From assembly GCA_039029915.1 (NCBI GenBank), contig JBCCFD010000004.1:1-52573 (forward strand): DNA of 52,573 bases, given 5' to 3'. This document shows positions 8,843 to 18,240 of the stretch, one piece after another (within the stretch, counting starts at the first letter, position 1; each line of letters begins with the position of its first letter). Made by a program: the position numbers and the translations under genes. Source of the stretch: QQUD01 sp039029915 (GTDB lineage: Bacteria; Chloroflexota; Anaerolineae; Promineifilales; Promineifilaceae). The notes below the pieces were generated by a model that was not told the origin of the DNA, did not search any database, and saw nothing but the letters and a program-made list of their open reading frames with translations.

Positions 8843-10075
8843 TTAAACTACTTCTGGATATGGGATTGGCACTACGAATTTACCACCTTGCTGACGAAAC
8901 GCATCCTGTTGTTTGAGAATCTCTTCAGCAAAGTTCCAGGCTAGGAGTAAAACATAGTCCGGCGTATCTTCCATTAACTTCGTTGTTGGGTATATTGGGA
9001 ATTGATTGCCACCCATAAAACGGCCGTGTTTATACTTATTTAAATCAACAACATAATCCACTAAGGTCTTATCAATTTCACAGTAAGCCAGAAGTGTTGT
9101 TGCTTTGGCGGCTGCCCCATAAGCGGCAATTCGGTGCCCCTCTGACTTAAGTCCTAAGAGAATACGTCTTAATTCTTTCTTTATGGCTTGCACTCGATCG
9201 GCGAAGTCCAAGTAATAATCGATTTTATCGACCTTTCGTTCCTGCTCCATCTCGAGTAAAGACGTTACAGATTCGTCAACGTTTTCAGTTGGCTCAATAA
9301 ACAGACGGAGCGACCCGCCGTGAATAGCCACCCGCTTAATTCGATTGAGATATAGGCCGTGGCTACGGAACAATCGGTCAAGCGCGGTCACTGAGAAATA
9401 GCATAGATGTTGATGATAAATGGTGTCGAACTCACAGTGATCGACTAAATCAACTACGTATGGTGCTTCAATGACCGCCATGCCGTCATCTTTCAATAAG
9501 GTCCGAATGCCTTCAACAAATCCATTCAAATCAGGCACGTGGGCTAGCACGTTGTTGGCCAAGAAAACATCCGCTTTCTTGCCTTCACTCACCAGCTGCT
9601 TAGCAAGCTCAAGCCCAAAGAACGTAATCATTGTTGGAATGCCAGCCTCAACCGCCGCACCGGCTGGCGCTTCAGAAGGGTCAATACCTAAAACTGGAAT
9701 CCCGTTCTCAGCGAAGTTTTTCAACATGTATCCATCATTGCTAGCCGCTTCAACCACAAGGCTGTCAGGACCCAATGTTTTTTCAGCCATAATGTCTAAG
9801 GCACTACCGCGAAAATGCTTTAGCAATGAAGGGGATACTGATGAAAAGTACGGGTACTCTGAATAGAAAAGAATTTCTGGCTTTACTGTTTCACGAATTT
9901 GAACTAGGGCCGAATCTGGGCAAAAAACAAGCGACAGTGGGGCACTATATTCAGGCTCACTAAGCTGATCGGCCGTTAAGAGCCGATCGGCCAGCGGTGT
10001 ATCACCAAATTCAATAATTGTTTCTAAATTTGTCGAACCGGATGCCCGACAAGTTGTTTCATCTTTATAAATCAT
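8843..10075 (-). CDS. SAM-dependent C-methyltransferase with degenerate zinc site
   Basis: A 410-residue protein of the NDP-sugar C-methyltransferase type: an N-terminal zinc-binding-like domain, a SAM-binding Rossmann fold (VVEAASNDGYML), and a C-terminal domain with the AYGAAAKATTLL loop. The start is the ATG at 10075, because GGGAG lies seven bases before it; an upstream in-frame start would overlap the preceding gene by about 50 bases. The two zinc pairs normally read CxxC. Here they read C9-R-A-S12 and C52-P-D-S55, so the second Cys of each is Ser. The homologue at 51261 keeps all four. It probably methylates a CDP-activated deoxysugar made by the two preceding genes. Confidence 0.82.
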   Translation of the reverse strand: MIYKDETTCRASGSTNLETIIEFGDTPLADRLLTADQLSEPEYSAPLSLVFCPDSALVQIRETVKPEILFYSEYPYFSSVSPSLLKHFRGSALDIMAEKTLGPDSLVVEAASNDGYMLKNFAENGIPVLGIDPSEAPAGAAVEAGIPTMITFFGLELAKQLVSEGKKADVFLANNVLAHVPDLNGFVEGIRTLLKDDGMAVIEAPYVVDLVDHCEFDTIYHQHLCYFSVTALDRLFRSHGLYLNRIKRVAIHGGSLRLFIEPTENVDESVTSLLEMEQERKVDKIDYYLDFADRVQAIKKELRRILLGLKSEGHRIAAYGAAAKATTLLAYCEIDKTLVDYVVDLNKYKHGRFMGGNQFPIYPTTKLMEDTPDYVLLLAWNFAEEILKQQDAFRQQGGKFVVPIPYPEVV

Positions 10076-10085
10076 GTGGCTCCCT

Positions 10086-11156
10086 TTAAGCAGTTTCTGG
10101 CTGGGTCCAGCGCAAGTTGAGGTTGAGTTTCCCTTCATCCATCAACTGTTTGATGTGCTTGAGACGACGATAGCGTGGCCCCTCATATTCATTTGGCTGC
10201 AGATCTACTCGCTTATACGCTTCATACAGCTCTTGAGCACCCTTACGAGCCGTCCACTGCGGCTGGAAGTTTGGCAATGCTTTGGCAATCTTGTCGCAGT
10301 TGACGCGATAATCACGCTTATCAGCACCGACGTTGAAATCTTTTTTGGCATCTTTGGCGTTTGCAGCATACTCAACTTTACTGCCGGGCACCGTTTCAGC
10401 CACGATGGTGGCAATGTCGCGAATTTGGTAGTTCTCAGTTGAACGCCCCACGTTAAAGGCTTCGTTATGAACAGCATCTCTTGGTGCTTCCAATACAGCC
10501 ATGAAGGCACGAGACATATCTCCAATGTGAACGATTGGGCGCCAAGGGGTGCCGTCACTTTTTAGCAAAACGGTGCCCGTAGTGTATGCCCAGGCGGCGA
10601 GATTATTCAAAACGAGGTCAAAACGCAATCTGGGAGAAACGCCATAAGCGGTACCGCTTCGCAAGAAGGTGGGGCTAAAGTTGTCATCAGCCATCTTGGA
10701 AACATCCTGTTCAACCATGACTTTGGAACGGCCGTATGGCGTTACGGGGTTGAAAGCTGATGTTTCATCGAGATAGTCTTCTACACCCGCTCCGTAATTG
10801 CTACACGATGAGGAGAAGATAAATCGCTCAACCCCTACCTGCTTAGCTAGCTCAGCTAATCGAACTGAAGCACGGTGATTAATATCATAAGTTAAATCTG
10901 GGTTTAAATCCCCAAGTGGGTCGTTTGACAATCCAGCCAGATGAATGATGGCATCAAATCCATCTAAATCTTCCGCGACGATGTCTCGAATATCTTTTTG
11001 GATTTCACTAATCGCAGGACGATCGCCCTCTTCACCAAAAGTGGCCCCACGATAAAGATTTGTGTCCATTCCAACAATGTCATGTCCAGCATTAACAAGC
11101 ATTGGAATCATGACGGTTCCTACATAGCCATTATGACCAGTCACTAATACGCGCAT
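10086..11156 (-). CDS. NAD-dependent epimerase/dehydratase (extended SDR), nucleotide-sugar enzyme
   Basis: A 356-residue extended short-chain dehydrogenase. The NAD-binding glycine motif is at residues 7-13 (GHNGYVG). The catalytic Ser lies in SSSCSNYG and the catalytic Tyr-Lys pair in YGRSK. GAGAGG precedes the ATG. It sits between rfbF and the methyltransferase, with a ten-base gap to the latter, so it most likely modifies a CDP-hexose or related keto-sugar as an epimerase or reductase. No separate RfbG-type CDP-glucose 4,6-dehydratase is present nearby, so this enzyme may fill that step or the dehydratase may be encoded elsewhere. Confidence 0.8.
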   Translation of the reverse strand: MRVLVTGHNGYVGTVMIPMLVNAGHDIVGMDTNLYRGATFGEEGDRPAISEIQKDIRDIVAEDLDGFDAIIHLAGLSNDPLGDLNPDLTYDINHRASVRLAELAKQVGVERFIFSSSCSNYGAGVEDYLDETSAFNPVTPYGRSKVMVEQDVSKMADDNFSPTFLRSGTAYGVSPRLRFDLVLNNLAAWAYTTGTVLLKSDGTPWRPIVHIGDMSRAFMAVLEAPRDAVHNEAFNVGRSTENYQIRDIATIVAETVPGSKVEYAANAKDAKKDFNVGADKRDYRVNCDKIAKALPNFQPQWTARKGAQELYEAYKRVDLQPNEYEGPRYRRLKHIKQLMDEGKLNLNLRWTQPETA

Positions 11157-11298
11157 TTTTGCATCCTCTCTTTTTGTTTAGAGTGTTCGTGAGCAGAAAG
11201 TTTTGATTAAAGCGTGTCAAGAAGCTTCGCTTTGCTCACCTAAGCCAAATACCAGCTGCAATTTTTTTGGAAGCTTGCAGCCAGCACTTAGCACATTT

Positions 11299-12069
11299 TT
11301 AATCCCAAATTTTCCAAGGAGGTGAATCTGATGCCCAGAGCGTTTCTAGAATTCGTTTATCACGAATGGTATCCATACATTGCCAATACCCATCGTGACG
11401 GTACGCCATCAGCTCACCGTCTTTTGCTAACTTTGTTAAAGCTTCTTCTTCAAAGGAAGCGCTGTCTCCGCTAATATAGTTGCCAACTTCTGGTTCTAAA
11501 ACAAAGAAGGCGCCGTTGACAAACCCTTCAGCTGATTTTGGCTTTTCTGCAAACGAACGAATCAAATCCCCTTCAAATTTAAGGTGACCAAATCGTGTCG
11601 CGGGCAACACAGCTGATAATGTGGCAATTTTTCCGTGTGATTTATGATAGGCAAGCAAATTATTGAGGTCGATCGTTGAAACGCCGTCTCCCCAGGTTAA
11701 CATAAATGTTTCGTCGCCCATATAAGGTATTAGGCGCTTGATGCGTCCGCCCGTTTGAGAATTCGCACCGGTATCAATTAAATCAACTTTCCAATCTAAG
11801 GTATCGCTGGGGTGCATCTCAACATTGCCTGTTTTTAAGTCAACAGTCAAATTACTTTCCATCATGCAATACTCTGTAAAGTACCGCTTGATATATTCAC
11901 CTTTATACCCTAGTGCGATTGCAAACTCATTAAATCCATAATGAGCGTAATGTTTCATAATATGCCACATAATCGGCCGTCCACCGATTTCAACCATAGG
12001 TTTAGGTTTAACTTGCGTCTCTTCAGATAAACGAGAGCCAAGCCCACCTGCCAAAATTCCAACTTTCAT
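11299..12069 (-). CDS. rfbF: Glucose-1-phosphate cytidylyltransferase
   Basis: A 256-residue nucleotidyltransferase close to RfbF, which makes CDP-glucose from CTP and glucose-1-phosphate for CDP-deoxysugars. The N-terminus GILAGGLGSRLSEET holds the nucleotide loop. It is followed by KPKPMVEIGGRPIMWHIM and the LTWGDGVS segment, with an acidic metal-binding residue. AAGGAG precedes the ATG. It is the first gene of a three-gene unit with an SDR enzyme and a C-methyltransferase. A 16-base palindrome lies immediately upstream of the ribosome site, suggesting repression or RNA-level control. Confidence 0.9.
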   Translation of the reverse strand: MKVGILAGGLGSRLSEETQVKPKPMVEIGGRPIMWHIMKHYAHYGFNEFAIALGYKGEYIKRYFTEYCMMESNLTVDLKTGNVEMHPSDTLDWKVDLIDTGANSQTGGRIKRLIPYMGDETFMLTWGDGVSTIDLNNLLAYHKSHGKIATLSAVLPATRFGHLKFEGDLIRSFAEKPKSAEGFVNGAFFVLEPEVGNYISGDSASFEEEALTKLAKDGELMAYRHDGYWQCMDTIRDKRILETLWASDSPPWKIWD

Positions 12070-12087
12070 AAATTGCCACTCCTTATT

Positions 12088-12103
12088 ACTTTGTTACCAA
12101 AGT
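12088..12103. promoter_or_regulatory. ACTTTG-N4-CAAAGT palindrome upstream of rfbF (site 2)
   Basis: A perfect-arm palindrome, ACTTTG TTAC CAAAGT, ending only about 19 bases before the rfbF ATG, directly before AAGGAG. An extra half-site, CAAAGT, lies at 12148-12153. In the rfbF mRNA it would be a six-pair hairpin with a GUAA (GNRA) loop beside the ribosome site. It could be a repressor operator or an RNA element controlling translation. Confidence 0.55.
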
Positions 12104-12280
12104 TTTTAATACTTCTACCTGCCTGAAAATTTTTGTTTTTTATAAAACAAAGTATTATGTAAATTTCACAAAATCCATGAGAAAAGACAGGTCGTTTGTG
12201 GTTTTCATATCATTTGTTTTTTGTGGAGATTCCCCCAGCTGAGTTTGGTAGAAATGCATCATTAACCCTACCGAATCAGT

Positions 12281-12298
12281 AGATGCTCGCTCGCATCT
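12281..12298 (-). terminator. Small hairpin after the flippase gene
   Basis: AGATGC and GCATCT pair around a six-base loop, next to an ACGGCCGT octamer with a T-tract on the plus strand. It lies in the 342-base gap between the flippase stop and the rfbF operator, where a transcript boundary is expected. The stem is short, so this is a weak call. The rest of the gap is AT-rich and shows no gene. Confidence 0.3.
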
Positions 12299-12411
12299 TG
12301 AAACGGCCGTTTTTTCTTTAAATTTTAATCACTTCTTTTGGCTTAATTTGTTGTCAATGTTAATGAGCCAAGGTTACAGAATTTCTTTCATGCCGTGAAA
12401 AACAGCCTCCT

Positions 12412-13902
12412 CTACACAGCCTGTTTTTCAGCAACAGAGCGCCGCAGAAAGGGCACTCTTTTCTCAAGCATTGGTCGAATGAGTTGAAGGATTTCTTGGA
12501 TAAGCGACCATTGAATAACAAATACAATAGGAGTATAAACCAAGCCGCCTAAAATGATGAGGCTAAATAAGCCAGAAAACCCATATTGCTCACCCCAAAT
12601 TGACAGCAATGGCTGTTTAAAAAGAATCACCACAAGATACATCATAATCCCAGCCATAACAGTTGGGAAAATAGCCCGAGCGGTCTTTCTTGCCGAACCT
12701 GGTAGCAAGGTATTGACTTGGTAAACATTAAAGACAGCACCCACAAAATGAGAGGCGACTACCGCGTAAGCAATGCCCATAACGCCAAGGTCCAAAAGCA
12801 AAAACGCAAGCGGGAGCATCACAAACAGCAAAACATATCCTGCTCTCGCATTAAAGTTGGGCTTGCCCAGCGCCAAAAACAATGGTGATGTGTTGGTTGA
12901 AACCGGCCGCGATAGCAACATAAACCCATACACTTGCAAAATTGGAATCATAGGAATCCAATCAGCTCCCCACAACACTCGAACCAACTCGGGGGCCACA
13001 GACATAGCCCCAAACGCCAGAGGGACCACGATGAGCATAACAAGTTGAACACTCTTGATATAAATGCGGCTAAGTCTTATCGGATCATCTTGTATTTTTG
13101 CATACGAAGGGAAGAAAACGGCTCCAATGACATTATCACTAAACTGCTTAATCGTACTGTTTGTTAAATCATACGCTTTTGTGTAGAACCCTAGAATGGC
13201 CTCTCCAAAAACACGCCCCACTAACAAATCATCCCAATGAGTGTGGAAATAGTTAAGCAGCCCACCCCACATATTTGGCAAACCATAGGTTAATAGCTCA
13301 CGTGAAATACCTAAATCCCACCTTTTTGGTGTAATCCAATCCCAACCCGGGCACATCAGCCAAGATGAAATCGTTTTAATGCTCGAGCTGCTTAAGCGGG
13401 CAATCACCAGGCTCCACACACCAAACCCTGAAATAGCAAACCCTAAAGCCACAAAGGTATAAGTAAGCTGTTGAATGAGATTAAATGTACTAACCCGGCC
13501 AAATAATAGATCTTTTTTCAATATTGAAGTCGGAATTGTTGAGGCCGTATTAATTAAAATCAAAAAGGATAACGGCCGCATAATTGGCAACAATCCGGCG
13601 ACATCCTCCGGCTTGGCAATCAACCCTGCTATGTTTTCTAAAAATAGGTTCACAACAACAAAAAGTACGAGGGCAAATGCCATCATCATCGAAAACGTAT
13701 AAAAGGCCACCTTTTTGCGGTCAAGCTGAGTATGAATGAGGGCGCTACCCAACCCTAAGCCTGTAAACAAATTCGAAGTTTGAAACAGGATCATGGCCAG
13801 GGCCACCGAACCAAATTCCTCAGGGCTTAGCCAGCGCAGCAGTAAAAATGACGCGGCTAAATTAATTGGTCTTAGCGCAACTGTGGCAGCCGTTGTTAGC
13901 AT
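12412..13902 (-). CDS. Polysaccharide flippase (Wzx/MATE-like membrane protein)
   Basis: A 496-residue protein with about 12-14 hydrophobic segments, of the polysaccharide-export (Wzx) superfamily that moves lipid-linked repeat units across the membrane. It lies directly downstream of a GT4 gene and shares the direction of the glycosyltransferase run. The only ATG is at 13902 with no good ribosome site. The frame stays open about 13 codons further upstream and reads NLKSQTARGT, which resembles the usual N-terminus of the family. The true start may therefore be a non-ATG codon just after the upstream gene. Confidence 0.85.
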   Translation of the reverse strand: MLTTAATVALRPINLAASFLLLRWLSPEEFGSVALAMILFQTSNLFTGLGLGSALIHTQLDRKKVAFYTFSMMMAFALVLFVVVNLFLENIAGLIAKPEDVAGLLPIMRPLSFLILINTASTIPTSILKKDLLFGRVSTFNLIQQLTYTFVALGFAISGFGVWSLVIARLSSSSIKTISSWLMCPGWDWITPKRWDLGISRELLTYGLPNMWGGLLNYFHTHWDDLLVGRVFGEAILGFYTKAYDLTNSTIKQFSDNVIGAVFFPSYAKIQDDPIRLSRIYIKSVQLVMLIVVPLAFGAMSVAPELVRVLWGADWIPMIPILQVYGFMLLSRPVSTNTSPLFLALGKPNFNARAGYVLLFVMLPLAFLLLDLGVMGIAYAVVASHFVGAVFNVYQVNTLLPGSARKTARAIFPTVMAGIMMYLVVILFKQPLLSIWGEQYGFSGLFSLIILGGLVYTPIVFVIQWSLIQEILQLIRPMLEKRVPFLRRSVAEKQAV

Positions 13903-13930
13903 AGTGCCGCGTGCTGTTTGTGATTTTAAG

Positions 13931-15109
13931 TTATCGATGGGATACCTCTCTCATCAGGGGCTGGTAAACTTTTGATAAGTACATATCTGCAATTGTTAGC
14001 CAACTATTTCCCTGTCGCATGTCGCGTGCATTTTGTTTAACGTCATTGTAGCGCTCTGGAGAGCCAATCAATTGATACATTGCGTCGGCAATATCTTCGG
14101 GTGTATCTTCGCAAAGAAGTCCGTTTTTATTTTGCTCAATAATTTCTCGGTGCGAAGCCACATTGGTTGAAATAATGGGCAACCCTAAGGCGCGATATTC
14201 TAAAGCTTTAATGGTGGGTTGATAATGCCAGGTTGGTCGATCGGGCACATAGGCTAAGCCGACATCGTAGGTTGATAAGAGCTCAGGCACTTCGTTATAC
14301 GGAACGGCCGTTTTCACTGCCGCCACCGATTGAATGCCAAGCTGGTCAATCACCTGCTGATAGTACCCATTCGATGTGTCAGGCCCTATCAAATCGAGTT
14401 GGAATTGATCCGTTTTGTGACACAGATGACGCGCCGCTTCTAGCAGCTTTTCTAAATTCCGCAGTCGGCTTAACGTGCCAATATAGACAAACGTACGGGC
14501 GGGCTTGAGTGTGACTGGCTCATTTGGGTATTGGAACTCGATAAACTGATCATCAACCCCTACCGGCACAACTGCACCCAACTTTTGCCACGAATCACCC
14601 AATATCCGAATGGCGGCCTGTTCATGACAAAAGCACGTTTTCTTATAGGCAAAACGGCCGTTAAATCGCATACTCTCAATATTTAAACGTTCGCGAATTT
14701 GAGTTTTAACCGTTTTGTTCACCGCCTCATTAATTTGACGAATGTCCAAAACAAACTGCATTGAGGAAGGCATCCCCATTGGCAAATACCAAGCCATGTT
14801 GGGTGGATTTACCTGAACAATATTTGGTGACAACTCACGGATAACATTTTTTACCCGACCCAAGAATGAAAACATCTCTTGCCGAGAGGACAGGTTCCCA
14901 ATTAAAGGCAACCTTTTGCCCCCAGCAGGCGAAGATGCAACGCCATCAATCAATCGCTCAATTCCTTTTGCACCCTTAATCGCCAAACGACCATCAGGGT
15001 CAGGTTCGGCCAACCAAACCTCATGCCCTCTCATACGAAAAGAGGTCGCCATTTCCTGATAAACAGGGTTTGGCTTCTTCGAGTAGTAGTGAAAAAGAAA
15101 AATTCGCAT
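13931..15109 (-). CDS. Glycosyltransferase, GT4-like
   Basis: A 392-residue GT-B fold glycosyltransferase. The N-terminal acceptor domain includes the IRELSPNIVQVNPPN segment. The C-terminal donor domain carries FVYIGTLSRLRNLEKLL and the sugar-nucleotide-binding region ALEYRALGLPIISTN. It probably adds one sugar to the lipid-linked repeat unit on the cytoplasmic face. Nine bases separate it from the upstream GT2 gene. The donor and linkage cannot be told. Confidence 0.82.
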   Translation of the reverse strand: MRIFLFHYYSKKPNPVYQEMATSFRMRGHEVWLAEPDPDGRLAIKGAKGIERLIDGVASSPAGGKRLPLIGNLSSRQEMFSFLGRVKNVIRELSPNIVQVNPPNMAWYLPMGMPSSMQFVLDIRQINEAVNKTVKTQIRERLNIESMRFNGRFAYKKTCFCHEQAAIRILGDSWQKLGAVVPVGVDDQFIEFQYPNEPVTLKPARTFVYIGTLSRLRNLEKLLEAARHLCHKTDQFQLDLIGPDTSNGYYQQVIDQLGIQSVAAVKTAVPYNEVPELLSTYDVGLAYVPDRPTWHYQPTIKALEYRALGLPIISTNVASHREIIEQNKNGLLCEDTPEDIADAMYQLIGSPERYNDVKQNARDMRQGNSWLTIADMYLSKVYQPLMREVSHR

Positions 15110-15118
15110 AATTTAAAT

Positions 15119-16045
15119 CTAAAATGAAAGCACTTTCTGTAAGTTTCTTTGGATACTCCCCGTCACCACAGACGGTTTTGTTCTTGCGCAATCCAGCAAG
15201 TAACTCATGGCCTCACCATACTTTTTAGATTTCCAAGTATGACGCGCCACAGCCAGATAGGCGTAAGCTAATCGTCTTTTTAATTCTTGCTGAACTGGCG
15301 TCGGCAGATGAGGCATTTTGTCTAGCAAATCATTAAACATGATCACTTGCATTTGGGCCCCTTTTAACTGCCCATCGTAGCTTAGCGTCAATCGATTGGT
15401 AGGTGCATCATCTGAGGTCATTTTTGTACCAACGTTACCAACAGCACAAACTGGACCATCTAATCCCAGTTTCAAAAATAGGTGCGTATCATCACGGTAT
15501 CGCAATGCTGGGAGAAACCCGCCCGCTTCCAAGTACGCTTGTTTGTTAAAAACCGTTGATTGGAGCATCATAGGCTGAGGTCGGTATAAAACCCATTCGC
15601 TAGCCACATCATTCAGCTCAAATTCTCCTGTTATGGAGAATCCAACGCCCTCCCAGCGACTCCCAGACCCTTTCTCAATCGGCCGTATCGTGTCGGCAAA
15701 ATAATATCGCGCCGATCCGGCCGTTTCCTTAATCGCATTAGCCATTGTGGCTAAATGAGACGGTAACCAAACATCATCAGAGTCAAGCAGCGCAATCCAG
15801 CTACACTTCGCTTGTCGCATACCATTATTTCGAGCGACAGCTGAACCTTGATTCTGTTGCTGAATGTATCGAACCTTGTCGCCAAATTCAGCGATTAGTT
15901 CCCGTGTGTTATCTTTAGAACCATCATCAACAACAATAATTTCGGCCGGCAAGACGGTTTGGGCAAGAACGCTTTCCACGGCTCGCACAGCCAAATGACC
16001 ACGGTTATAGGTTGGGATGACAACGCTAAATTGGATATCGTTCAT
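15119..16045 (-). CDS. Glycosyltransferase family 2
   Basis: A 308-residue GT-A enzyme. The N-terminal SVVIPTYNRG motif is followed by EIIVVDDGSKDNT for nucleotide binding and LLDSDDVW as the metal-binding D-x-D region. There is no membrane segment. Its start is three bases after the stop of the preceding GT2 gene, so the two are likely translated together. It presumably extends the polysaccharide repeat unit. Confidence 0.88.
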   Translation of the reverse strand: MNDIQFSVVIPTYNRGHLAVRAVESVLAQTVLPAEIIVVDDGSKDNTRELIAEFGDKVRYIQQQNQGSAVARNNGMRQAKCSWIALLDSDDVWLPSHLATMANAIKETAGSARYYFADTIRPIEKGSGSRWEGVGFSITGEFELNDVASEWVLYRPQPMMLQSTVFNKQAYLEAGGFLPALRYRDDTHLFLKLGLDGPVCAVGNVGTKMTSDDAPTNRLTLSYDGQLKGAQMQVIMFNDLLDKMPHLPTPVQQELKRRLAYAYLAVARHTWKSKKYGEAMSYLLDCARTKPSVVTGSIQRNLQKVLSF

Positions 16046-16048
16046 GGC

Positions 16049-16939
16049 CTAGCCAATTCGCCTAATCGCCCAAACTAAATCTTTGCGCAAATGAACCCGG
16101 CGGCGCTTTATCCAATAGAGCATATGCCCATAACAATATAATCTTTCCTGCCAACCAATTGGCGTCCGCCAAATGACCGATAGCAGTTCACCTAATTGCC
16201 GCCAACTTGGAAAAACGAGCTTGTCCGCTTTTGAGGTATCAAACCAAGCCGTTCTCGATTGTCTATCAGGGTTTACAACAACAGAGCCTTTATCATGCAG
16301 ACGATGTAAAAAGAGCGGCTCCTCAATTTCATAAAATGGACCATACAAACCTAGTTCAGCCAATAAAGTTCTATCTGAGTCAGAGTAAGGGGCAATCAAC
16401 TTTGTTTTGGCCAAAAGAGCGCGCCGAGCCATGCCAAACACTTCTTCGCAATTGAAAGCTGGCTTTACCGTACTCAATCCCTTAAACCGCTGATGAGGTA
16501 GTGGCAAACGAGAGCCGACACCAGATTTCTTCAACTGAACAGGCTCACCAGCTTCGTTGATATCTTGTACCCAACTAAAAACGAGTACAACTTCAGGATT
16601 TTTGTCTAAAACTTCAACACTCTTCTCAACCAGATATGGCTCAAGCACATCATCCGCAGCATGCCACCTAAAATATTCCCCTTTTGATAGTTCAAAGGTC
16701 TGATTGTAGTTCCAAGATGCACCGTAATTTTTCTCACTACGGAAATAACGAACTCTGTCATCTTTTTCAGCAAAAGCGCGGCAGATCTCTTCTGTCTTAT
16801 CGGTTGAAGCATTGTCAGAAATCACAAGCTCTAAATCTTGATAAGTCTGTGATAAAACTGATTCAATTGCTTCTGCCAAAAAACCTTCTCCATTGTAAAC
16901 GGGTAGGCCTATCGAAACTTTTGGTCCATTATCTTTCAT
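16049..16939 (-). CDS. Glycosyltransferase family 2
   Basis: A 296-residue GT-A enzyme with VSIGLPVYNGEGFL at the N-terminus, ELVISDNASTDKT for nucleotide binding, and HAADDVLEP as the D-D motif. The C-terminal region is basic (IKRRRVHLRKDL) and may touch the membrane. It starts a tight pair with the next GT2 gene. The 140-base gap upstream shows no clear terminator, so it may be co-transcribed with the GT4 gene before it. Confidence 0.87.
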   Translation of the reverse strand: MKDNGPKVSIGLPVYNGEGFLAEAIESVLSQTYQDLELVISDNASTDKTEEICRAFAEKDDRVRYFRSEKNYGASWNYNQTFELSKGEYFRWHAADDVLEPYLVEKSVEVLDKNPEVVLVFSWVQDINEAGEPVQLKKSGVGSRLPLPHQRFKGLSTVKPAFNCEEVFGMARRALLAKTKLIAPYSDSDRTLLAELGLYGPFYEIEEPLFLHRLHDKGSVVVNPDRQSRTAWFDTSKADKLVFPSWRQLGELLSVIWRTPIGWQERLYCYGHMLYWIKRRRVHLRKDLVWAIRRIG

Positions 16940-17079
16940 TTAAACGAAACTCCAGGTTTCCAATACTTTTTACGCAAAGAATTTTTATTCTACTTGTTCG
17001 GAAAAAAGGATTTTAAAATAAAGATGGTAAATAAATTTCCGAACCTCAGAGAAAGTAAACTTTTTTACCCAAATCTAAT

Positions 17080-18240
17080 TCAAGCGACTTCTTTCCGATT
17101 ATCAAGGACTTCAGCGTATAGCTGTTCAAGCTCATCTACAACACGTTCCCAGTTGTAGACATCATGAATCCGTTGATACGCTTTTTCACCATACTGCTTG
17201 ATTAAGGGCTTGTCATTCAAAAGCATTTCCAGTTGATGACACAAATCATCTGTGTTGCCAGCTGAGAAGGCAATCCCAGAATCACCAATCGTTTCTCGGT
17301 TTTGCTCAATGCCATTCACAACAACACAGCGACCGCAAGCCATCGCGCTCATTAAAGCGGGAGAGTTTCCTTCCATTACTGACGGTTGAACATAAATAAG
17401 GCAGTTAGCAAAAATTTGGCGGGCTGCCATACCATACTGGAACCCAAGGAATTTGACTCGATCGTCGCTTAAACGCTTTAACTTTTGAACGTACTCTGGG
17501 TGATCTGGATTATCGCCCACAATTACCAAGGGAATATCTGTCTTTAATTTTGAATAAGCCTCGATTAGAAGATGTACTCCTTTATCAGGCTTAAGCATCC
17601 CTACAAAAAGAATATAATTATCTGGCTCGATTCCTAAATCTGGTAACAAATCGGTCCCAGGAGGTTCCCATAAATCTGCAGCTAAGGTAATCATTTGGGG
17701 TGTTCGGCCAAAGATTTCTCCGAACCTTTTTTGGGACGCTTCATTATCGACGTAAACTTCGTCTGCCCATTTAAAAGCAAATGTCGCGCCTAGTTTTAAT
17801 AGCCGACTAGCGAGCTTGCCCCATTTCGGCCGTTCCCAATCAACACCATCCATATATACAACTGAGCGCTTGCCAAGTAACTTAAGTAGTGGCACATAAA
17901 GTGCATTTCCCATTCCGTGATAGCTAATGACGTCCGCAGAACGGTTTACCAATGCATGCAGCGTTGAAAACAAGGTATGCGTTAGCATTTCAATGCCGGG
18001 CCGTCCAAAGGCTGGCAACGAGACAAGCTTCACTCCTTCATATTCCGTTGGGGGGTCTGGGTAGTAATTATTCCGACAATATACTGTTACGTCATAACCG
18101 CGTTCTGCAAGCCGCCTTGTTTTAGCGTCGGTTTCTCTTTCACCACCCCCCGCACCAGGTCTATCAGGTGGTAAACCTTTCATGCCAATAAAGGAAAGAC
18201 GTATATCTTCTTTTTGGAGCCCTTTTGATTGATTATTCAT
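17080..18240 (-). CDS. Glycosyltransferase, GT4-like (DUF1972-type N-terminus)
   Basis: A 386-residue GT-B enzyme. The N-terminal part (SFIGMKGLPPDRPGAGGGE) resembles the DUF1972-type start of rhamnosyl- and related transferases. The donor domain holds YILFVGMLKPDKGVHLLIEAY and the SVMEGNSPALMSAMACG region containing the usual E-x7-E-like segment. It overlaps the upstream RmlD-like gene by eight bases, so the two are coupled. That link fits transfer of a deoxysugar such as rhamnose, but this is inference. Confidence 0.85.
   Translation of the reverse strand: MNNQSKGLQKEDIRLSFIGMKGLPPDRPGAGGGERETDAKTRRLAERGYDVTVYCRNNYYPDPPTEYEGVKLVSLPAFGRPGIEMLTHTLFSTLHALVNRSADVISYHGMGNALYVPLLKLLGKRSVVYMDGVDWERPKWGKLASRLLKLGATFAFKWADEVYVDNEASQKRFGEIFGRTPQMITLAADLWEPPGTDLLPDLGIEPDNYILFVGMLKPDKGVHLLIEAYSKLKTDIPLVIVGDNPDHPEYVQKLKRLSDDRVKFLGFQYGMAARQIFANCLIYVQPSVMEGNSPALMSAMACGRCVVVNGIEQNRETIGDSGIAFSAGNTDDLCHQLEMLLNDKPLIKQYGEKAYQRIHDVYNWERVVDELEQLYAEVLDNRKEVA

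Noticed and set aside
10076..10138. A longer N-terminus for the methyltransferase at 8843
   Set aside because: It would overlap the SDR gene by about 50 bases, and the good GGGAG site lies just before the later ATG.
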